64,000 bases of DNA from Durusdinium trenchii (GCA_963970005.1 CAXAMN010003714.1:63615-127614); one strand, 5' to 3'. Positions 23,111-34,167 are shown, counted from the first letter of the stretch. Notes: generated by a model not told the origin, from the letters alone. Made by a program: numbers and translations.

Positions 23111-25469
23111 CCTTGGCGGTCCACCGGGTTTGAGACTTTGGAATAGGTTGGCCACATTCTTGACAGCCTTTTCCTTTTCATGAATCTCATGAAGCATTTT
23201 GTCTTCGGTCTGTCTTTCAATGTGCCTTCGAATCATGTTGCGAAGGGTCTGATATGATTTCTTGGGGTCTCCTTCGTTGAGACTGTTGTACATATGAATA
23301 TCATAGAACATTAAGCTTGAATTCTTCACTTTCCTGCACAATAGATCACGAAGCGTATCATCACTGGGAATGTCAGCTGGTTTCATTCCTGCCAATATCT
23401 CATCCCAAGTGTGTAGGAAGAGTGAAAGATTCCTGTCCCCGTGGTACTCGAACTGGTACAGGTGTACTGATGTGTACAGCGCTTCAACGTTGGAGGTTGT
23501 CCTGAAATTGAGGAGTATCAGCGCAAGAATTTCTCTTCCCTTGATAAGGGTAGATGTCCTTCCTTTGGCATTGATTCTTGTTCTCAACTTCATAGCGACA
23601 TTGTTCCCTTCTTCTTTTGACGACTTTAGTCAACACAAGTCCCAATTTTGCATCGATCGAATGGAATCTTGGATCACCGGAGTCTATCAGTCTGTCAGGA
23701 TCAGGGTCATCGATACCATCCTTAATCCAGTCAATCCATGGTTGCTGATCTGAATCGTTTGCTGCAATGACTACTGCCTGTATCAGATTGGCTTTCCATA
23801 GTCCTAGATCGTTGACCTTCGGCCATGGAGGTACATTCACCTTGGATTCCTGTTGGCGAGGAGGATGACGCCGATGCAGTTTCAGATAATCTGTTCTTAA
23901 GCTCAGCATTCTCTTCTTCCACTGCCTCTTTCTCTGCAATGCCCTCTTCATAACACTGGCATGCGTCCAAGTACCACTCATAGGTTTCGTCACGCGCCCT
24001 TCTCAACCTGTCCACTTCGTTCTCTTCATGTCTCAGGTCATTCTTTAATCGTGACTGTTCTTCTTCCATGGAACGAGTGGTGTGTAACCCTCGTCCTTCT
24101 CGTTTCTCTTCCTTGGCGAATCTGTGGTGTATTTTCGCCTTCATTTTGGCATTCTCTGATCTAGCTTCTGATAATCTCTTCTCTGCGATCTCATGATTTT
24201 CTTCAAGCTCGTTGAATCCTCAAGAATGACCCTTTCTTTTTCACCAATCGCGGACGTTCCGAGTAGATTCTCCCTCTTCAGCATTTTTTGCTTCAGTAAG
24301 AGCAGTGTTGGCCTCCCTCAGCTGACGTTGCTCCTCTTTGGTTTGGGTCTTTATTTGACTAGCAGCGTCCTCCACTGTTTTCAGTGCTTCTGCCATCACT
24401 CTTGGAACTGTTGCGCTCGCATTTCTCTTTCTCTGGCTTCCAACTTGCATGCTTGAATTTCCGTCTTCTGTTCAACATCTTGACTGCCCATCTCAGCAAT
24501 CGTACTCATCTCAGATCCTTTGACGAGTGCCAGTTGAGCACGAAGATATTCTATCATCCTCTTTTCTTGATAGTGTTGGTCACTACTTTCGGCTGCTTCG
24601 TTGGTCAATACCGTATGGCGCATCTCAGTGCTCCATTGCTTCTCCCTTTCTCTCTGCGCTATCTCCAACATGTTGCTATTCTCGTCCTGCAACATCAACA
24701 TCTTTGTCTGAAGCTCATCTGCAACATTCATCAGGGTTTTGTTTTCCTCAGCAAGATGTTGAGCTCTTTTGTTGTAGACATCAGATACTTGGTTCTGCTC
24801 TTGGATGTACTGGAACGCACCTTGCATATCACTGGTCATGTCTTCCATCTTAAAAGTCCCCTCGTCAAATTGAGAGTGTTCTTCATGATTCTCGTGCGCG
24901 ACCGCTTCGGTGGATGTGGTCAGCCCGGGGCTCGGCGAGTCTGAGCTTCTTTTCAAGTTCTTCGATCCTTATAGTTGCTCCTTCATCCTCTTGCATCATC
25001 TCTTGCAGGTGAATATTCATTGTCATATTGCATTTCGCCATCTGCGAAAACTCTTCTCTTGATTCAGCGTAGAGTCTTGTATACCCATCATGTAAGCAAG
25101 TGTACTCATCATTCAGATGTTGATAGGATACTCTTGCCGATCCCTTTCTTCATAATCCTTTGCATCTTCGATTTCTGTTTTCTCAATCTCTCTTTTGGGT
25201 GATCTTCTCGTTGTGGTTCTCGGTGATGTAGATCTTGCAAATCTTCTCATAGCCCTCCTTGTGTTGCCCATTCTGGCGTCAGCAGAGGTCGTCTCCAGTG
25301 GAGCGACCCCTCCTTTGCCTGAAGCGTGTGATGTAGATGGTACGGTAATCACAGTAGTGGTCTCAATAGAGCTGGCGTCATTGATTGAGCTAGGTGAAGA
25401 TTGCAAGGCGTTTCCTCCTGGAGCTGCGAAAGAGAATTGTCCACTACTCTTTCCTCCAGACCTCGACAT
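23111..25469 (-). pseudogene. C1 gag N-terminal part, coiled-coil rich
   Basis: Likely start is ATG 25469 (MSRSGGKSSGQFSFAAPGG). Long Glu/Gln/Lys-rich heptad-like segments at 24956-24396 and 24144-23731 suggest coiled coils for particle assembly. 23900-23480 holds NDLGLWKANLIQAVVIAAND and 23593-22937 resembles a capsid fold (YEFEYHGDRNLSLFLHTWDE-like reading). Split over at least four frames, so not translatable as one protein here. Confidence 0.75.
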
Positions 25470-25522
25470 AGCAATTTGTTTCTGCAGTCTCGGTCTCTCA
25501 GAGCTCGTAACCTTGGAGCGGC

Positions 25523-25542
25523 TACGGCTGATAACCTGCGCG
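25523..25542 (-). other. C1 primer-binding region
   Basis: Directly after the 5' LTR end the minus strand reads CGCGCAGGTTATCAGCCGTA. GGTTATCAG resembles the copia-type site complementary to an initiator tRNA-Met half molecule. Identity of the tRNA is a guess. Confidence 0.5.
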
Positions 25543-25719
25543 TGGATATTAATCAGCTTGACGGGAAGTACAAGTTGACTATCCTCTTCTCCCACATGCA
25601 CTACAGGGGCGCGCTACCCTTTTCTTCTGCGCAGCGGGAGTCTTGAGCCAAATTGGCATCACACGCTTGTAGTGTACTGTACATGTACAGACTGTGCTAT
25701 CGTTCCACTGCTATTGACA
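25543..25719 (-). repeat. C1 5' LTR
   Basis: 177 bp, TGTCAATAGC...TTAATATCCA on the minus strand. Nearly identical to 1257-1416 except for 17 extra bases around CACATGCACTACAGGGG and a few substitutions. The spliced-leader-like 16-mer is intact at 25642-25657. The promoter for element transcription is expected here. 25720-25837 is a short leftover of host intron ending in a TA microsatellite. Confidence 0.92.
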
Positions 25720-25837
25720 ATATATATACAAATAAATCCGCCGACCCCAGCCGATGGGGGGGCGGGCGAGAGAATCCTGTCCAATTACGTTGCCATTAAA
25801 AGGAAAACTTGGAAAAGGAAATCGTATATATATATAT

Positions 25838-26114
25838 AAAGAGTAAGCATCACCTCTTTTCTTATTCGCTCTGCAGCTGAGTAGTCACAATTACAACAGT
25901 TGGGAGCGAAAAAAGAACTCCCGAAAGTCGAAAAGATTGTCCCCCCCCTTCCTGGTCCACCACGCACAGAAGGGGGCGGTCCTGGACAATCGTCCCCCCT
26001 GACCAGGTGGGCCACTCCCCAAACCCTGGCCAGGTCCTGAAGGACACCAGCTTCCTTTCTTGAATCTCCCTGCTGGTTTCTTGGAAATCTTGGAAAACTC
26101 GTTCTCTTCCTTCC
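25838..26114 (-). repeat. E3 repeat B2
   Basis: 277 bp containing AAGAGTAAGCATCACCTCTT, GCTGAGTAGTCACAATTA and CCAGGTGGGCCACTCCCCAA. It matches B1 (26208-26470) with modest divergence and forms the 3' end of the element. Confidence 0.88.
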
Positions 26115-26146
26115 GTGGTTCGACTAGTGGTGGGAGTGGCGGGAAA

Positions 26147-26207
26147 AGCCGAAACACTACGGAATAAGATAATAAAGTTACTCTTTACTCCCGGGGGCAG
26201 GAAACCA
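26147..26207 (-). repeat. E3 repeat A2
   Basis: Contains AGCCGAAACACTACGGAATA and TTACTCTTTACTCCCGGGGG. It matches A1 at 34168-34235 apart from a 7-bp indel (AGGTGTG) and one or two substitutions. It lies between B1 and B2, as expected for a circular-intermediate template. Confidence 0.9.
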
Positions 26208-26470
26208 AAGAGTAAGCGTCACCTCTTTTCTTGTTCGCTCTGCAGCTGAGTAGGCACAATTGCAAGCAGTTGGGAAAGAAAAAGAACTCCCGAAAGTCCA
26301 CAACACACAGAAGGGGGCGCTCCCGGACAATCGTCCCCCCCNNNNNNNNNNCCCCCCTGACCAGGTGGGCCACTCCCCAAACCCTGGCCAGGTCCTGAGG
26401 GACACCAGCTTCCTTTCTTTTTTCTCCCTGCTGCTTTCTTGGAAACCTTGGAAATCTTTCTCTTCCTTCC
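26208..26470 (-). repeat. E3 repeat B1, interrupted by 10 Ns
   Basis: Copy of B2. Bases 26342-26351 are N within a C-rich run, so length and sequence there are uncertain. It adjoins A2 directly. Confidence 0.86.
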
Positions 26471-26559
26471 AAGTCCCCCCAGGCCTCGTTTGACCGAGGA
26501 CGGCCTGTTGCTTTGCAACGGCTCAAGTGTTTCAAAAGTTCTGGGGTTCGAATTCTGAG

Positions 26560-27992
26560 AAAAGATTCGGAAAGGCGCTATAGTCTTCTCTAAAGGTCCC
26601 AATTTCATTTCGGCCAAAATGGCACGTGATTCATTCAGGTACATCCGAGCAGTTTTCTGGGCTTGCCACCGCCCCCAAATCATGACTCTGTCTAGATTGC
26701 CGTGTTGTCAGAACCACCATGTGGCCCCTCCTCTCCGTAGCGAGTACGGTCTAAGTTCCAAAGGTTCCAAATTGAGGCTCTCGCTGCAAGACTCAAAAGT
26801 TTGCGCCAGCGAGGTGGCGACGGACACAGTTTCTGGTGTGTGGAGGCAAGTTCTGTCCAACGCTGTACAAAACGGAATGCCGTGTCATGTCCTAAAGAGA
26901 CACTTTCTTGAACTCCTGCTCTTTTCCCAGCCTTAGTTAGCCCTATAGGGCAATGACAGCAGTACGGAGTTTCGCAGAAATCTCAACACGGTTACGGACC
27001 ACATCAAGCAGTCCGCCTGTTCGTAAAACACCGTAGAAGCACACTAGCAAACTGGTGGCGAAGGCAAAGTGTCCATGGTTTAGGCTCCAACCTACCATGC
27101 GTTGCAGGACGAGCTCAGGGACTGGCGGCGCTCGATTTGGTAGTTCGTGGGTGACCCACGTCTTAACCAGTCTCCAAGCGCCAGGGAGATGTCCCCGAAT
27201 CTTGGCGTCATAGTCCTGCAAAGATGCCAGGGTGTCGGCGGCCAGACCACGCCCCTCCCCCGAGAGCCATAAATGTTCTATGTATTCCATTACCAAGGAG
27301 TCTAAGTGCTCACGACGACTTGGCAGCTCCAAGCCTTCGGCCTTGAGGAAAACGAGGAATTTGTTCAATGCTTTCTTGTACCGAACTCTAGTAGACGGTT
27401 GAACCGTCAGTTGCTTTAGTCTGCCTAACTTTTGCCGGTCCTTTGCTCTCCTAGCCTGTGTTGCGAAACTTGGTTCGCACCGACCAACGCGACGGTCGAT
27501 CCGCCGGGTTGCATGGTTGAGATCAGCGCTCACATATTTTGACAGGCCACTCACATTATGGGCTAGCAAGAGCGAGTTGATCCGGCACAACGTTCTTGTC
27601 AGTCTCCGGCTTGAGGTTCTTCCGCTCGTCATACTATGTAGGCAAACTAGAGAATCGGTAAGGTGAAGGATGCAACAGTCGTGGTGCTGGACGCGTTCCA
27701 ACCTCCAGCGCAGACAGTCTGAGTTCCAAAAATTGATGCGCTCACCCCGTCCTAACCCTTTCCAGCCCGAAATGACTTTCCACTTCCACATCTTTGGATT
27801 GACTGTGTGACGAAGCCGCTGATGTCCTTGTATCTCCTCAGGCGTACTGCTCAGCATAAGGTCTGCCCCTTTAATCGACACCAAGCGTCCTAGCTGCTCA
27901 ATCAGGGCCTCCTCGCATCCCCCGGATTGTGACTGATCAACCCTCAACGGTGGCCTCATCAGCCTGGACTGTATATACGCATTTTCCATCAA
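26560..27992 (-). pseudogene. E3 RNase H second half and tyrosine recombinase
   Basis: 27992-27500 reads RINFWNSDCLRWRLERV, CCILHLTDSLVCLHSMTSGR and SKYVSADLNHATRR, the central and C-terminal RNase H motifs (Asp in HLTDS, Asp in SADLNHA). It continues into a phage-integrase-type recombinase: SAM-like core-binding region (STRVRYKKALNKFLVFLKAE), catalytic Arg in CFYGVLRTGGLLDV, then after a stop and frame changes PYSLRRGGATWW (box II-like) and GRWQAQKTARMYLNES with the nucleophile Tyr near 26640. It inserts the circular cDNA by strand exchange. The stop at 26943 and an in-frame stop after ATWWF break it. Confidence 0.85.
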
Positions 27993-27995
27993 GGG

Positions 27996-29060
27996 TCAAC
28001 GCTCCAAAACTTGCTTAAGGCTCAGTCGGGGCCCCAGGCCGCGCGGGCTGAGCAGTTGACACAGGAGCCATGTCACTGCCGGGACTGACCATCCATTACC
28101 AATGAGGCTCAAACGCTTGTCACTATAGTTGGTCGTCTTGCGCTGGCTCTTAGGCATGCACATCTGCGTATACCCCACTGGCAGCCCCATCATGTATTCC
28201 CTTTCCGCAATGTTTGGAACCCTGTACTCCTGTTGGCGGTTGACCACACAATGACGTGGGAGGTACTGGTATGGAGGGAATCTGTGACTGTCCTCCTCCC
28301 ACCGACGAATGGTGTCATCGTCACAGGCGTGAAGGCCCGCCGGTCGATGTCCGCGCGCGAGCCTCGGCCGCGAAGTAGTAAATGTGGGAAAGGCATGAGT
28401 AGGATCCATCTTTATCCACCCGGCTTGTACACACTCTCTTCCCAGGGCGAGTCCCCGTCCAATATGCGATTTCTCAGATCAACACCCTCATCCTCAGCGT
28501 TGAGTTCCCACGTAACCCAGTACAATCGGGCACGAGCCTCGCACTTCCAGGGCAGATCCCCGAACGAGCGCGACATGATGTCCTTGTCCACTTCGTCCAT
28601 GGATGCCACGCTTTCCATTAGGGTCTGCACTTGTGCCCAAGGGAAGTTTCGTTGTATCAACACCTGCAAGCGTTTGACGTGAGTGAATAAACTGGATCTT
28701 TCATCACGTAGTGCTCCTTTTGCGTTGGCTGTTCAATCCTGATACGCCCTGACAGGGCGGACCTGCCCCGATTACAACCATCTCGACCTGTCCGTAAGTA
28801 AGAGCCCAGCTCACCGCATCCTTCTCTTCCACCTTCACCAAATCAGGGTAGTGAACTGTCCCCTGGAAATGATGTTCAACCACTGGGCGAGCACAAGGGT
28901 CCTTTTCAATAGAAAATATGCCCCGCAACGTCCGCCCCGAGCAAATCAAGGGACCCGCAGTCAAGGGCCACCCGCAGGCATCCTAGGCCATCGAATAAAC
29001 CAATGCTCAGAATGCGTCCTCCTTGGCTGCCTCGCATTTCACCGTTGAGGGTCCCCACTG
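27996..29060 (-). pseudogene. E3 cytosine-5 DNA methyltransferase domain
   Basis: Motifs in order: I, ILSIGLFDGLGCLRVALD (near 29010); IV, GAGPPCQGVSGLNSQRK with the catalytic Cys (near 28750); VI, LMESVASMDEVDK (Glu of ENV kept); VIII, RARLYWVTWEL; IX, RVPNIAEREYMMGLPVGYT; X, LSLIGNGWSVPAVTWLLCQL. All main blocks are recognisable. The reading is divided by frame changes near 28960, 28690 and 28410, so this copy is dead. It lies between the RNase H halves on the same strand, i.e. it was part of the polyprotein. The presumed role is methylation of element DNA at CG. Confidence 0.88.
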
Positions 29061-29322
29061 CGAGCTGCTCTCCAAATTTGGTTAGTCCTGTAGACACGCA
29101 AACGCCTCCCCCGTGTTGGGAAGCGTCGCTGCAGGTGTACCTGGCTTGGGGACTACCACGACACCCAGGGAAAGGTGTGAGCAGACAGGCGGTGGCTGAG
29201 GTCCAGGGCGCAGTGGTGGATGGATATCGTGGGGTTGCGTATCCGAAAAACTGTCGAAGTATGTGACCATTGCGCACCAGCTGATGCAGGAAACCTATGC
29301 CACACAGCGGCAGATGCAGGTA
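29061..29322 (-). pseudogene. E3 RNase H first half
   Basis: Reads YLHLPLCGIGFLHQLVRNGH, then RYTCSDASQHGGGVCVSTGL, where SDAS contains the first catalytic Asp of RNase H. It runs in frame into methyltransferase motif I. Its upstream neighbour, the RT, is separated by a nested TIR element. Confidence 0.78.
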
Positions 29323-30259
29323 CGAGATGTTTTTTATACTTATAACTTAGTTATGAATGGGACAACTAGACTTATATCTTAGTAATAACCATGATAAGCG
29401 CCGTAAGTTGTACAAAAAACCGCTTGGAACTTATCATACTTATTTATATTGTTTCGCTAGTTATGTTAAAATTTTTGCATACTTATAAGTAGAACGTAAG
29501 TATGACGAAAAAAACCATGTTCTACTTATTTTCTACTTATCCTACTTATGGGAAAAGAGGTTTTGAGGGTTGTCCTGGAGGAGGTCATCAAACAGTCGAA
29601 GGAGCCCGACGCGGCTGTGCGACAGCTGGCGACAGACATCCTGTACGCCTTGGATGCTGTGGGTGTGCTGGTCTCTGAGGTGTATAAGCTGGAAGCCTCT
29701 ATCGGGCTCATTGGGCCACTATAGAGCACTTACTGGGCGCAAGAAAACGGAGTGCCCGGAATTGTGGGAATTTGTGGGAAATTGTGGGAAAACTTTTGAG
29801 AGGTATAATGTGGGAAAGACACTGCCAATTACTTTTAATAAGGGAAATTGTGGGAAGATTGAAAAATTATGAAATTTTTTGTGGGAAAATTGTGGGAAAA
29901 CCGGGACGGGAAATATTGTTTTTCTTGGTTTTTTTGGTGGGCGGGAAAGCGACAGCAGGGCTTCTTTGTCGCTGTTGGGTTAGCCTGATCTGGCAGCAGG
30001 CAGAAAAAGGTCCGCGCGCCGACCAGCTCACACGAACAAGCGAATATATATATATATAGATATTTCTTTTTTATGCGGCTGTATCTGGTTCAAATTTACA
30101 TGCGGACAGAAAGAATCAAAACCTTCAAAAACACACCATGTGCTACTTACCGTCGCACTTGTGCTACTTATTTGGTAAGGTCACAAGTTGCATAAGTATA
30201 CTTATGTTACATATAAGTATAAGTATCGTAACAGGACTTATAAGTAAAAAAACATCTTG
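29323..30259 (+). mobile_element. 937-bp TIR element nested in E3
   Basis: Left end CGAGATGTTTTTTATACTTA, right end (reverse complement) CAAGATGTTTTTTTACTTAT, flanked by TA on both sides (29321-29322 and 30260-30261). Many ACTTATAA/TACTTAT motifs lie near both ends, like subterminal binding sites. It also contains GTGGGAAATT-type short repeats (29760-29910) and a TA run near 30044. No transposase. It is probably a non-autonomous DNA transposon that split E3 between RT and RNase H. Confidence 0.75.
29548..29724 (+). CDS. 58-codon ORF inside the nested TIR element
   Basis: ATG 29548 to TAG 29722-29724. Starts MGKEVLRVVLEEVIKQSKEP and continues with regularly spaced Ala/Leu and charges (AAVRQLATDILYALDAVGVL), predicted almost wholly helical. 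GC content rises sharply against the AT-rich surroundings, which suggests a captured exon. Not recognised. It is on the strand opposite to E3. Confidence 0.45.
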   Translation: MGKEVLRVVLEEVIKQSKEPDAAVRQLATDILYALDAVGVLVSEVYKLEASIGLIGPL

Positions 30260-30261
30260 TA

Positions 30262-31272
30262 GTGTGTGGAGGCCTGGCGGCCTGGTTTGTTTCTCTACCT
30301 TCAGGCGACAACTTCGGGCTGAATCCCACCGTCGGCGCACGTGCTGGGCGATTCCGAAAACCCATAGGGAGCACTTTTGTGCAGGGGTAGCATACATGCT
30401 CTCTCAGCTCTGGCGGTATCAGGCCAGGAGGGAGAGACTCGCTTGAAACCACTACGTTCTCATGGGCCTCAATGTGGAAAGGGGACATACCGAACCAATG
30501 CGGCATGATCTGTATATCCCCTGCCATTCCCTGGCATTGAGTGGCACCAGATTCATGATGAGTCGGTAGATAGGAATTCCCTCAGCCTCTTCGTTGTTCT
30601 CAACCCTGTGACAGGCCGTTGAGCAACAATTTCGACCCAACCCTGAAAACCTCTGATTCAGGGACCACTCCAAAAATCCCCGCCTCAAGCAATCCTTGGG
30701 CCACATCATACCAGTCGTCATCCTTGACGATGACGCGGCATCTTCTAAGGGGCCCCCACTCACTTGGAGACTTCAGGTAGGAGGGGAAGTTCTCCACATA
30801 GTGCCTACATCCCTGTTCGCAGATGTCAACTAAACGGGCCACACCTATATCTCTTTGGGTAAGGCAGGTTTGATGCTCCTCCAACAGAAACCCAAAGCCG
30901 TGTCTATGGTCCGAGTGCGAAAGAAGTCACCCCAAACCCCGGAGGATTCGGGCCTGCATCTTGGAAACCTCCGGCAACTCCATCTGCTCGATGTCGTTCC
31001 TGACACAAAAGTTTCTGGCGCCCCCAAAAGGAATTCAAAGACATGCAAATAGAAATCAACCAATCCACTGTCCATGCAAGTTCCTCGAGTAGGATGGGCA
31101 GTAATTGTCCACGGAGGGTTGGAAGGCGAAAGGTATCCGTTTGCTTTGTCCGTGGTGCTTTAGGGTACTTTCCCCCTCCATGGGCTGGCTGCAGAGCGAA
31201 GAAACCCCCCTCACGGTCCGAGGGGATGTTGTCTCGCGCCAGGCCACTTGATATCCCTTTGGGAAAATTCAT
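30262..31272 (-). pseudogene. E3 reverse transcriptase (frameshifted)
   Basis: Segments in order: an N-terminal block (FPKGISSGLARDNIPSDREG; ELAWTVDWLISICMSLNSFW), VIVKDDDWYDVAQGLLEAGI (30884-30600), YRLIMNLVPLNA (fingers), GDIQIMPHWFGMSPFHIEAH with VVVSSE, then VLPMGF, corresponding to the region after the usual aspartates. I recall this RLIMNLIPLN...LPHWAGMSPF pattern from dinoflagellate recombinase-type retroelements. At least four frame changes. The region ends abruptly at the nested TIR element. Confidence 0.75.
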
Positions 31273-32260
31273 AAGCGCCTGCGGCGGGAATGATGCATCC
31301 GCCTCGGTTCCTCAGGGCCAAAGCCCCCGTCTTCGTTGCGCCCCCGTGTGGCCGATCTGGCCCTGCGCCAGCTGTCATACTCGTTGTGTCATCCACAGGG
31401 CCTGCGCCGCGCGTCTCTGGCTGTATCCCAGGGCATTTCAGCCCCGTCATACTCATACTGCTGCTCTTCACCAACTTCCCAAGTGCCACAGGGTTCGAAA
31501 CCCCCGTAACCTCAGGTTGAAGGTCTCGTCGGTCATTGTCCCTTAGGCCTTCTCCTTTCCCTTCTTCCCTTTTCCTTTTCCTTTCTCCTGACATTCTCCT
31601 TTGCTTGACTCCTTCCCTGCGCCCTTCGACCACCACGCTCCGGCCTGATGCGCTTGTGCCTCGGCGCGCTGCTCCGTGGTGGCAATCCGGAGCTCTTGCC
31701 TTGACGACAATGCGGCTGCGCCGCTCGGAAGGAGTTCTAATCGTTGGGCAGATGTCCAAGCGAGGCCAGTGATCTGCGCTTCCAACGACTTCACTCTTTG
31801 GATGAGCGTGTCCATGGCGTCGGGTAGCTGGCTGACCCAGTGATCCCCGAATATAGTTTACCCTTTGTTGCTTTGAGACTTCTGGGCGAATCTCTGAGCC
31901 TTTCGTCGGCGACGATTGCGAGCCTTCTTCAGGCCTGGGGTCTAGTCCACTCCCCCCGAACATCACCTTTTGATCCACCGCCTTGCGCTTCACCTCGGAG
32001 CTGGACGTTGACGACCTGGAAGTACTCGATGGGCTCCTGGCTCGCTTCTTTCGTTTTTCTTTTTTCTTCTCTTTCTCTTTCACCTCTTTCACTTCCTCCT
32101 TCTGCTTTTCTCCTGCTTCGTGATCTTTTTCTCCTGGGGCCTCGATCTCCTCCATCCGGCTCTTCTCACCAAAAAAATTCAATACCCTGCGCCGGAGAGG
32201 TTTTGGAATGGAAGACTTTCCAAAGAGATTTAAAATCTCGATAAGAGATTTAAAATGCAA
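31273..32260 (-). pseudogene. E3 gag-like/nucleic-acid-binding region
   Basis: A long open frame (32260-31211) begins with a Lys/Glu-rich section (KEKEKKKEKRKKRARSPSST) and includes a Cys/Gly/Arg-rich tail. In a second frame 31815-31543 reads LIQRVKSLEAQITGLAWTSA, a coiled coil, followed by KGKGKGKKGKEK. Which frame was coding cannot be decided by eye; both have element-like character. Confidence 0.5.
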
Positions 32261-32760
32261 AAAATGTTTTAAATGAAAATCTTAGCAACAATCAACTCAA
32301 AAAAATCTCAAAAAATCTCGAAAAATCTCGAAAAATCTCAAAAAATCTCGAAAAATCTCAAAAAATCTCGAAACATCTCATAAAATCTCGAGGGGATAAA
32401 AGGAAAAATCATTTTAACAACTCAAAAAATCTCGAAAAATCTCGAAACATGAGAAAAAAATGCAAAAAGATGCAAAAACATAATTTCACATGCAAACTGG
32501 AGCGTGATATGACTGCTGCAGTCAGTTGTGTTCAGCTGTTAGGATAACTTCTCCCCAAGAAACACAATTTGATTAACCATGTTGTGTTTGAGGTGTTTTC
32601 ACCAAAAATAGTAACTTTTTTAAAACAAAAAATAAAATGAAAAATAAATGTGAAAAATGTGGAAAATGTTTTAAAATGTGAAAATATGATCAAAAATGTG
32701 GAAAATTGATAAACACATGTGAAAAATGCAAAAAAAGTAAAAAACATAAAATTTCACGCG
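32261..32760. repeat. AT-rich tandem repeats, AAAAAATCTCG units
   Basis: About a dozen 10-11-bp units AAAAATCTCG/A at 32298-32455, then GTGAAAAATGT/TGGAAAATG-like units at 32636-32750. No coding. Divides the two gag-like sections of E3. Confidence 0.85.
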
Positions 32761-32826
32761 ACCCTGCTCTGATCTAATCCTTCTCTGATCTAGGTGATTG
32801 AATTTTTCTGGTGATCTTCAATCCTG

Positions 32827-34167
32827 CTAGCTCGTCCCCTTCGCGCCTCCCTGCACTGACGAGGACGTCTCGCCAGGGGAGATCTCGAAGGTCTTACAGG
32901 GTGTGAATACCCCGATGGTTTCCTCCTGGACCTTCTGCATCTCGTCCGCAATCCGGCGAACTTTGGTGTAACCCGTAGTGCCGCGGAGGGCTTCCAAATC
33001 TGTTCCGAAAAGCTTCACCATGTAGTATTTCCCCGACAGGCCCTTCCACTCCTCCATGACCTTGCCAGAGAATTGGCAGGGAATCCCGAAATAGGTCGCC
33101 TCCTGCCCATGGATCAGCTTTCCAGCCTCCAGCTCCTCTCTGGGGGCAAGGACCGGTCCCCGGTCCCCCTCGTCCAGTGCTGCTGGTCTTCTCACCACGC
33201 CCAAACGCCGGGGCGCAGCTGCTGGCCTTCGCATCGCTTTCGGTGCCATCTCTGACCTTTCCCTTTGCCTTTCCCCTTTGCTCGGCTCGGCTGGCGCCGC
33301 CGCTGTAATAGAGTTGACCTCTGATGACGCGCTTGAGTCCTTTCCACTTCTTTGGCTTCTGATCTTCTCGATCGCGGTAGCCTGGAGGCGAATAGGATGG
33401 CGAGCGTGGTCTGCGAGGCAGCGGCTTGCGGGCCGATGGTTTGGCAGTACGCCTGAGCTCAAGCCTGTTTCCTGTCTCCGCGTCGTCTTGCTCCTCCTCT
33501 TCGGTATGAACCAGTGCCAGTTCTTCTTCTGGCTGCTCCTCGTGCTCTTCTACCCTGGCTGAGGGGCTGGGCTTCTCCTCTTGTGTCTCCTCAATGCCAC
33601 TGGTTTCAGGGTCTGGAGTCCCCGACTTGTCCTTCCTCTCCTTTCGCTTTGAACGATGCCTTGACCTTGATCGCTTTGTATTGCTCTTTGATCTCCTCCG
33701 TCTCCGGGATCTGTTTCGTCTTGTTTGCTTCTGCTCCTGCGCGTCCACCAGGGGCTCTTTCCCCGAATCTGCCTCCCGCTCCTTCTTTACTGGGACGGTG
33801 TCCGAAGATGCCTTCCTCGTTGAAGAAGCTCGCTGGTCTTTCTCTCCGCGATGAATTACCCTTTCGAATGAGTCTCCACCTGCTCGACTGGCAAGAACCT
33901 TCTCACGGGCACCAGGGATCGGCTCCCCGTGGTCAGTCACAAAGCCAGCGGTACGGTCAGCTTCAAATTTTTCACAAGTCCTTTCCAAGGTTGTAGTGAC
34001 TGTCTGGATGTATTCAACCAAATCACCAGCAGTATGCGGAGGGCAACGCGTGAAGACAAGTCGTTCTATACGAACAACTGGCCAACAGGGATCACAGTAC
34101 CCCGACGATCCGACTGGCTTGCGGAGTCTGAAGTTGCACCCGTTGCGGGTGCTCATCCACCTTCCTG
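32827..34167 (-). pseudogene. E3 N-terminal gag-like polyprotein
   Basis: Frame 34180-33320 encodes an Arg/Ser/Lys-rich protein (RRNRSRRRRRSKSNTKRSRS) with an acidic patch. After a probable frameshift near 33320 it continues as MAPKAMRRPAAAPRRLGVVR, a typical dinoflagellate basic start motif, then ATYFGIPCQFSGKVMEEWKG and YYMVKLFGTDLEALRG. The globular part may bind nucleic acid or assemble particles. No CCHC finger seen. Confidence 0.65.

Larger units (their letters stand above)
1257..25719 (-). mobile_element. C1: Ty1/copia LTR retrotransposon, interrupted by E1
   Basis: The element runs right to left: 5' LTR 25543-25719, primer-binding region, gag with CCCH fingers, DTG protease, HHCC zinc site, integrase, reverse transcriptase (split by E1), RNase H, an additional C-terminal polyprotein region, purine tract, 3' LTR 1257-1416. 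The PR-IN-RT-RH order defines copia. Without E1 and one target copy it is 10,160 bp. The LTRs differ by a 17-bp indel plus scattered substitutions, and the polyprotein carries several frameshifts, so the copy is old and not autonomous. No convincing 5-bp target duplication is visible (ATGCA on the left, ATATA on the right). Confidence 0.92.

Noticed and set aside
1252..25724. Target duplication for C1
   Set aside because: Flanks ATGCA and ATATA do not match; I could not define a convincing duplication, possibly because the left flank is a microsatellite that has changed.
26505..26530. Spliced-leader-like GGCTCAAG near 26517
   Set aside because: Only eight bases match, there is no flanking similarity, and it lies inside degenerate recombinase sequence.
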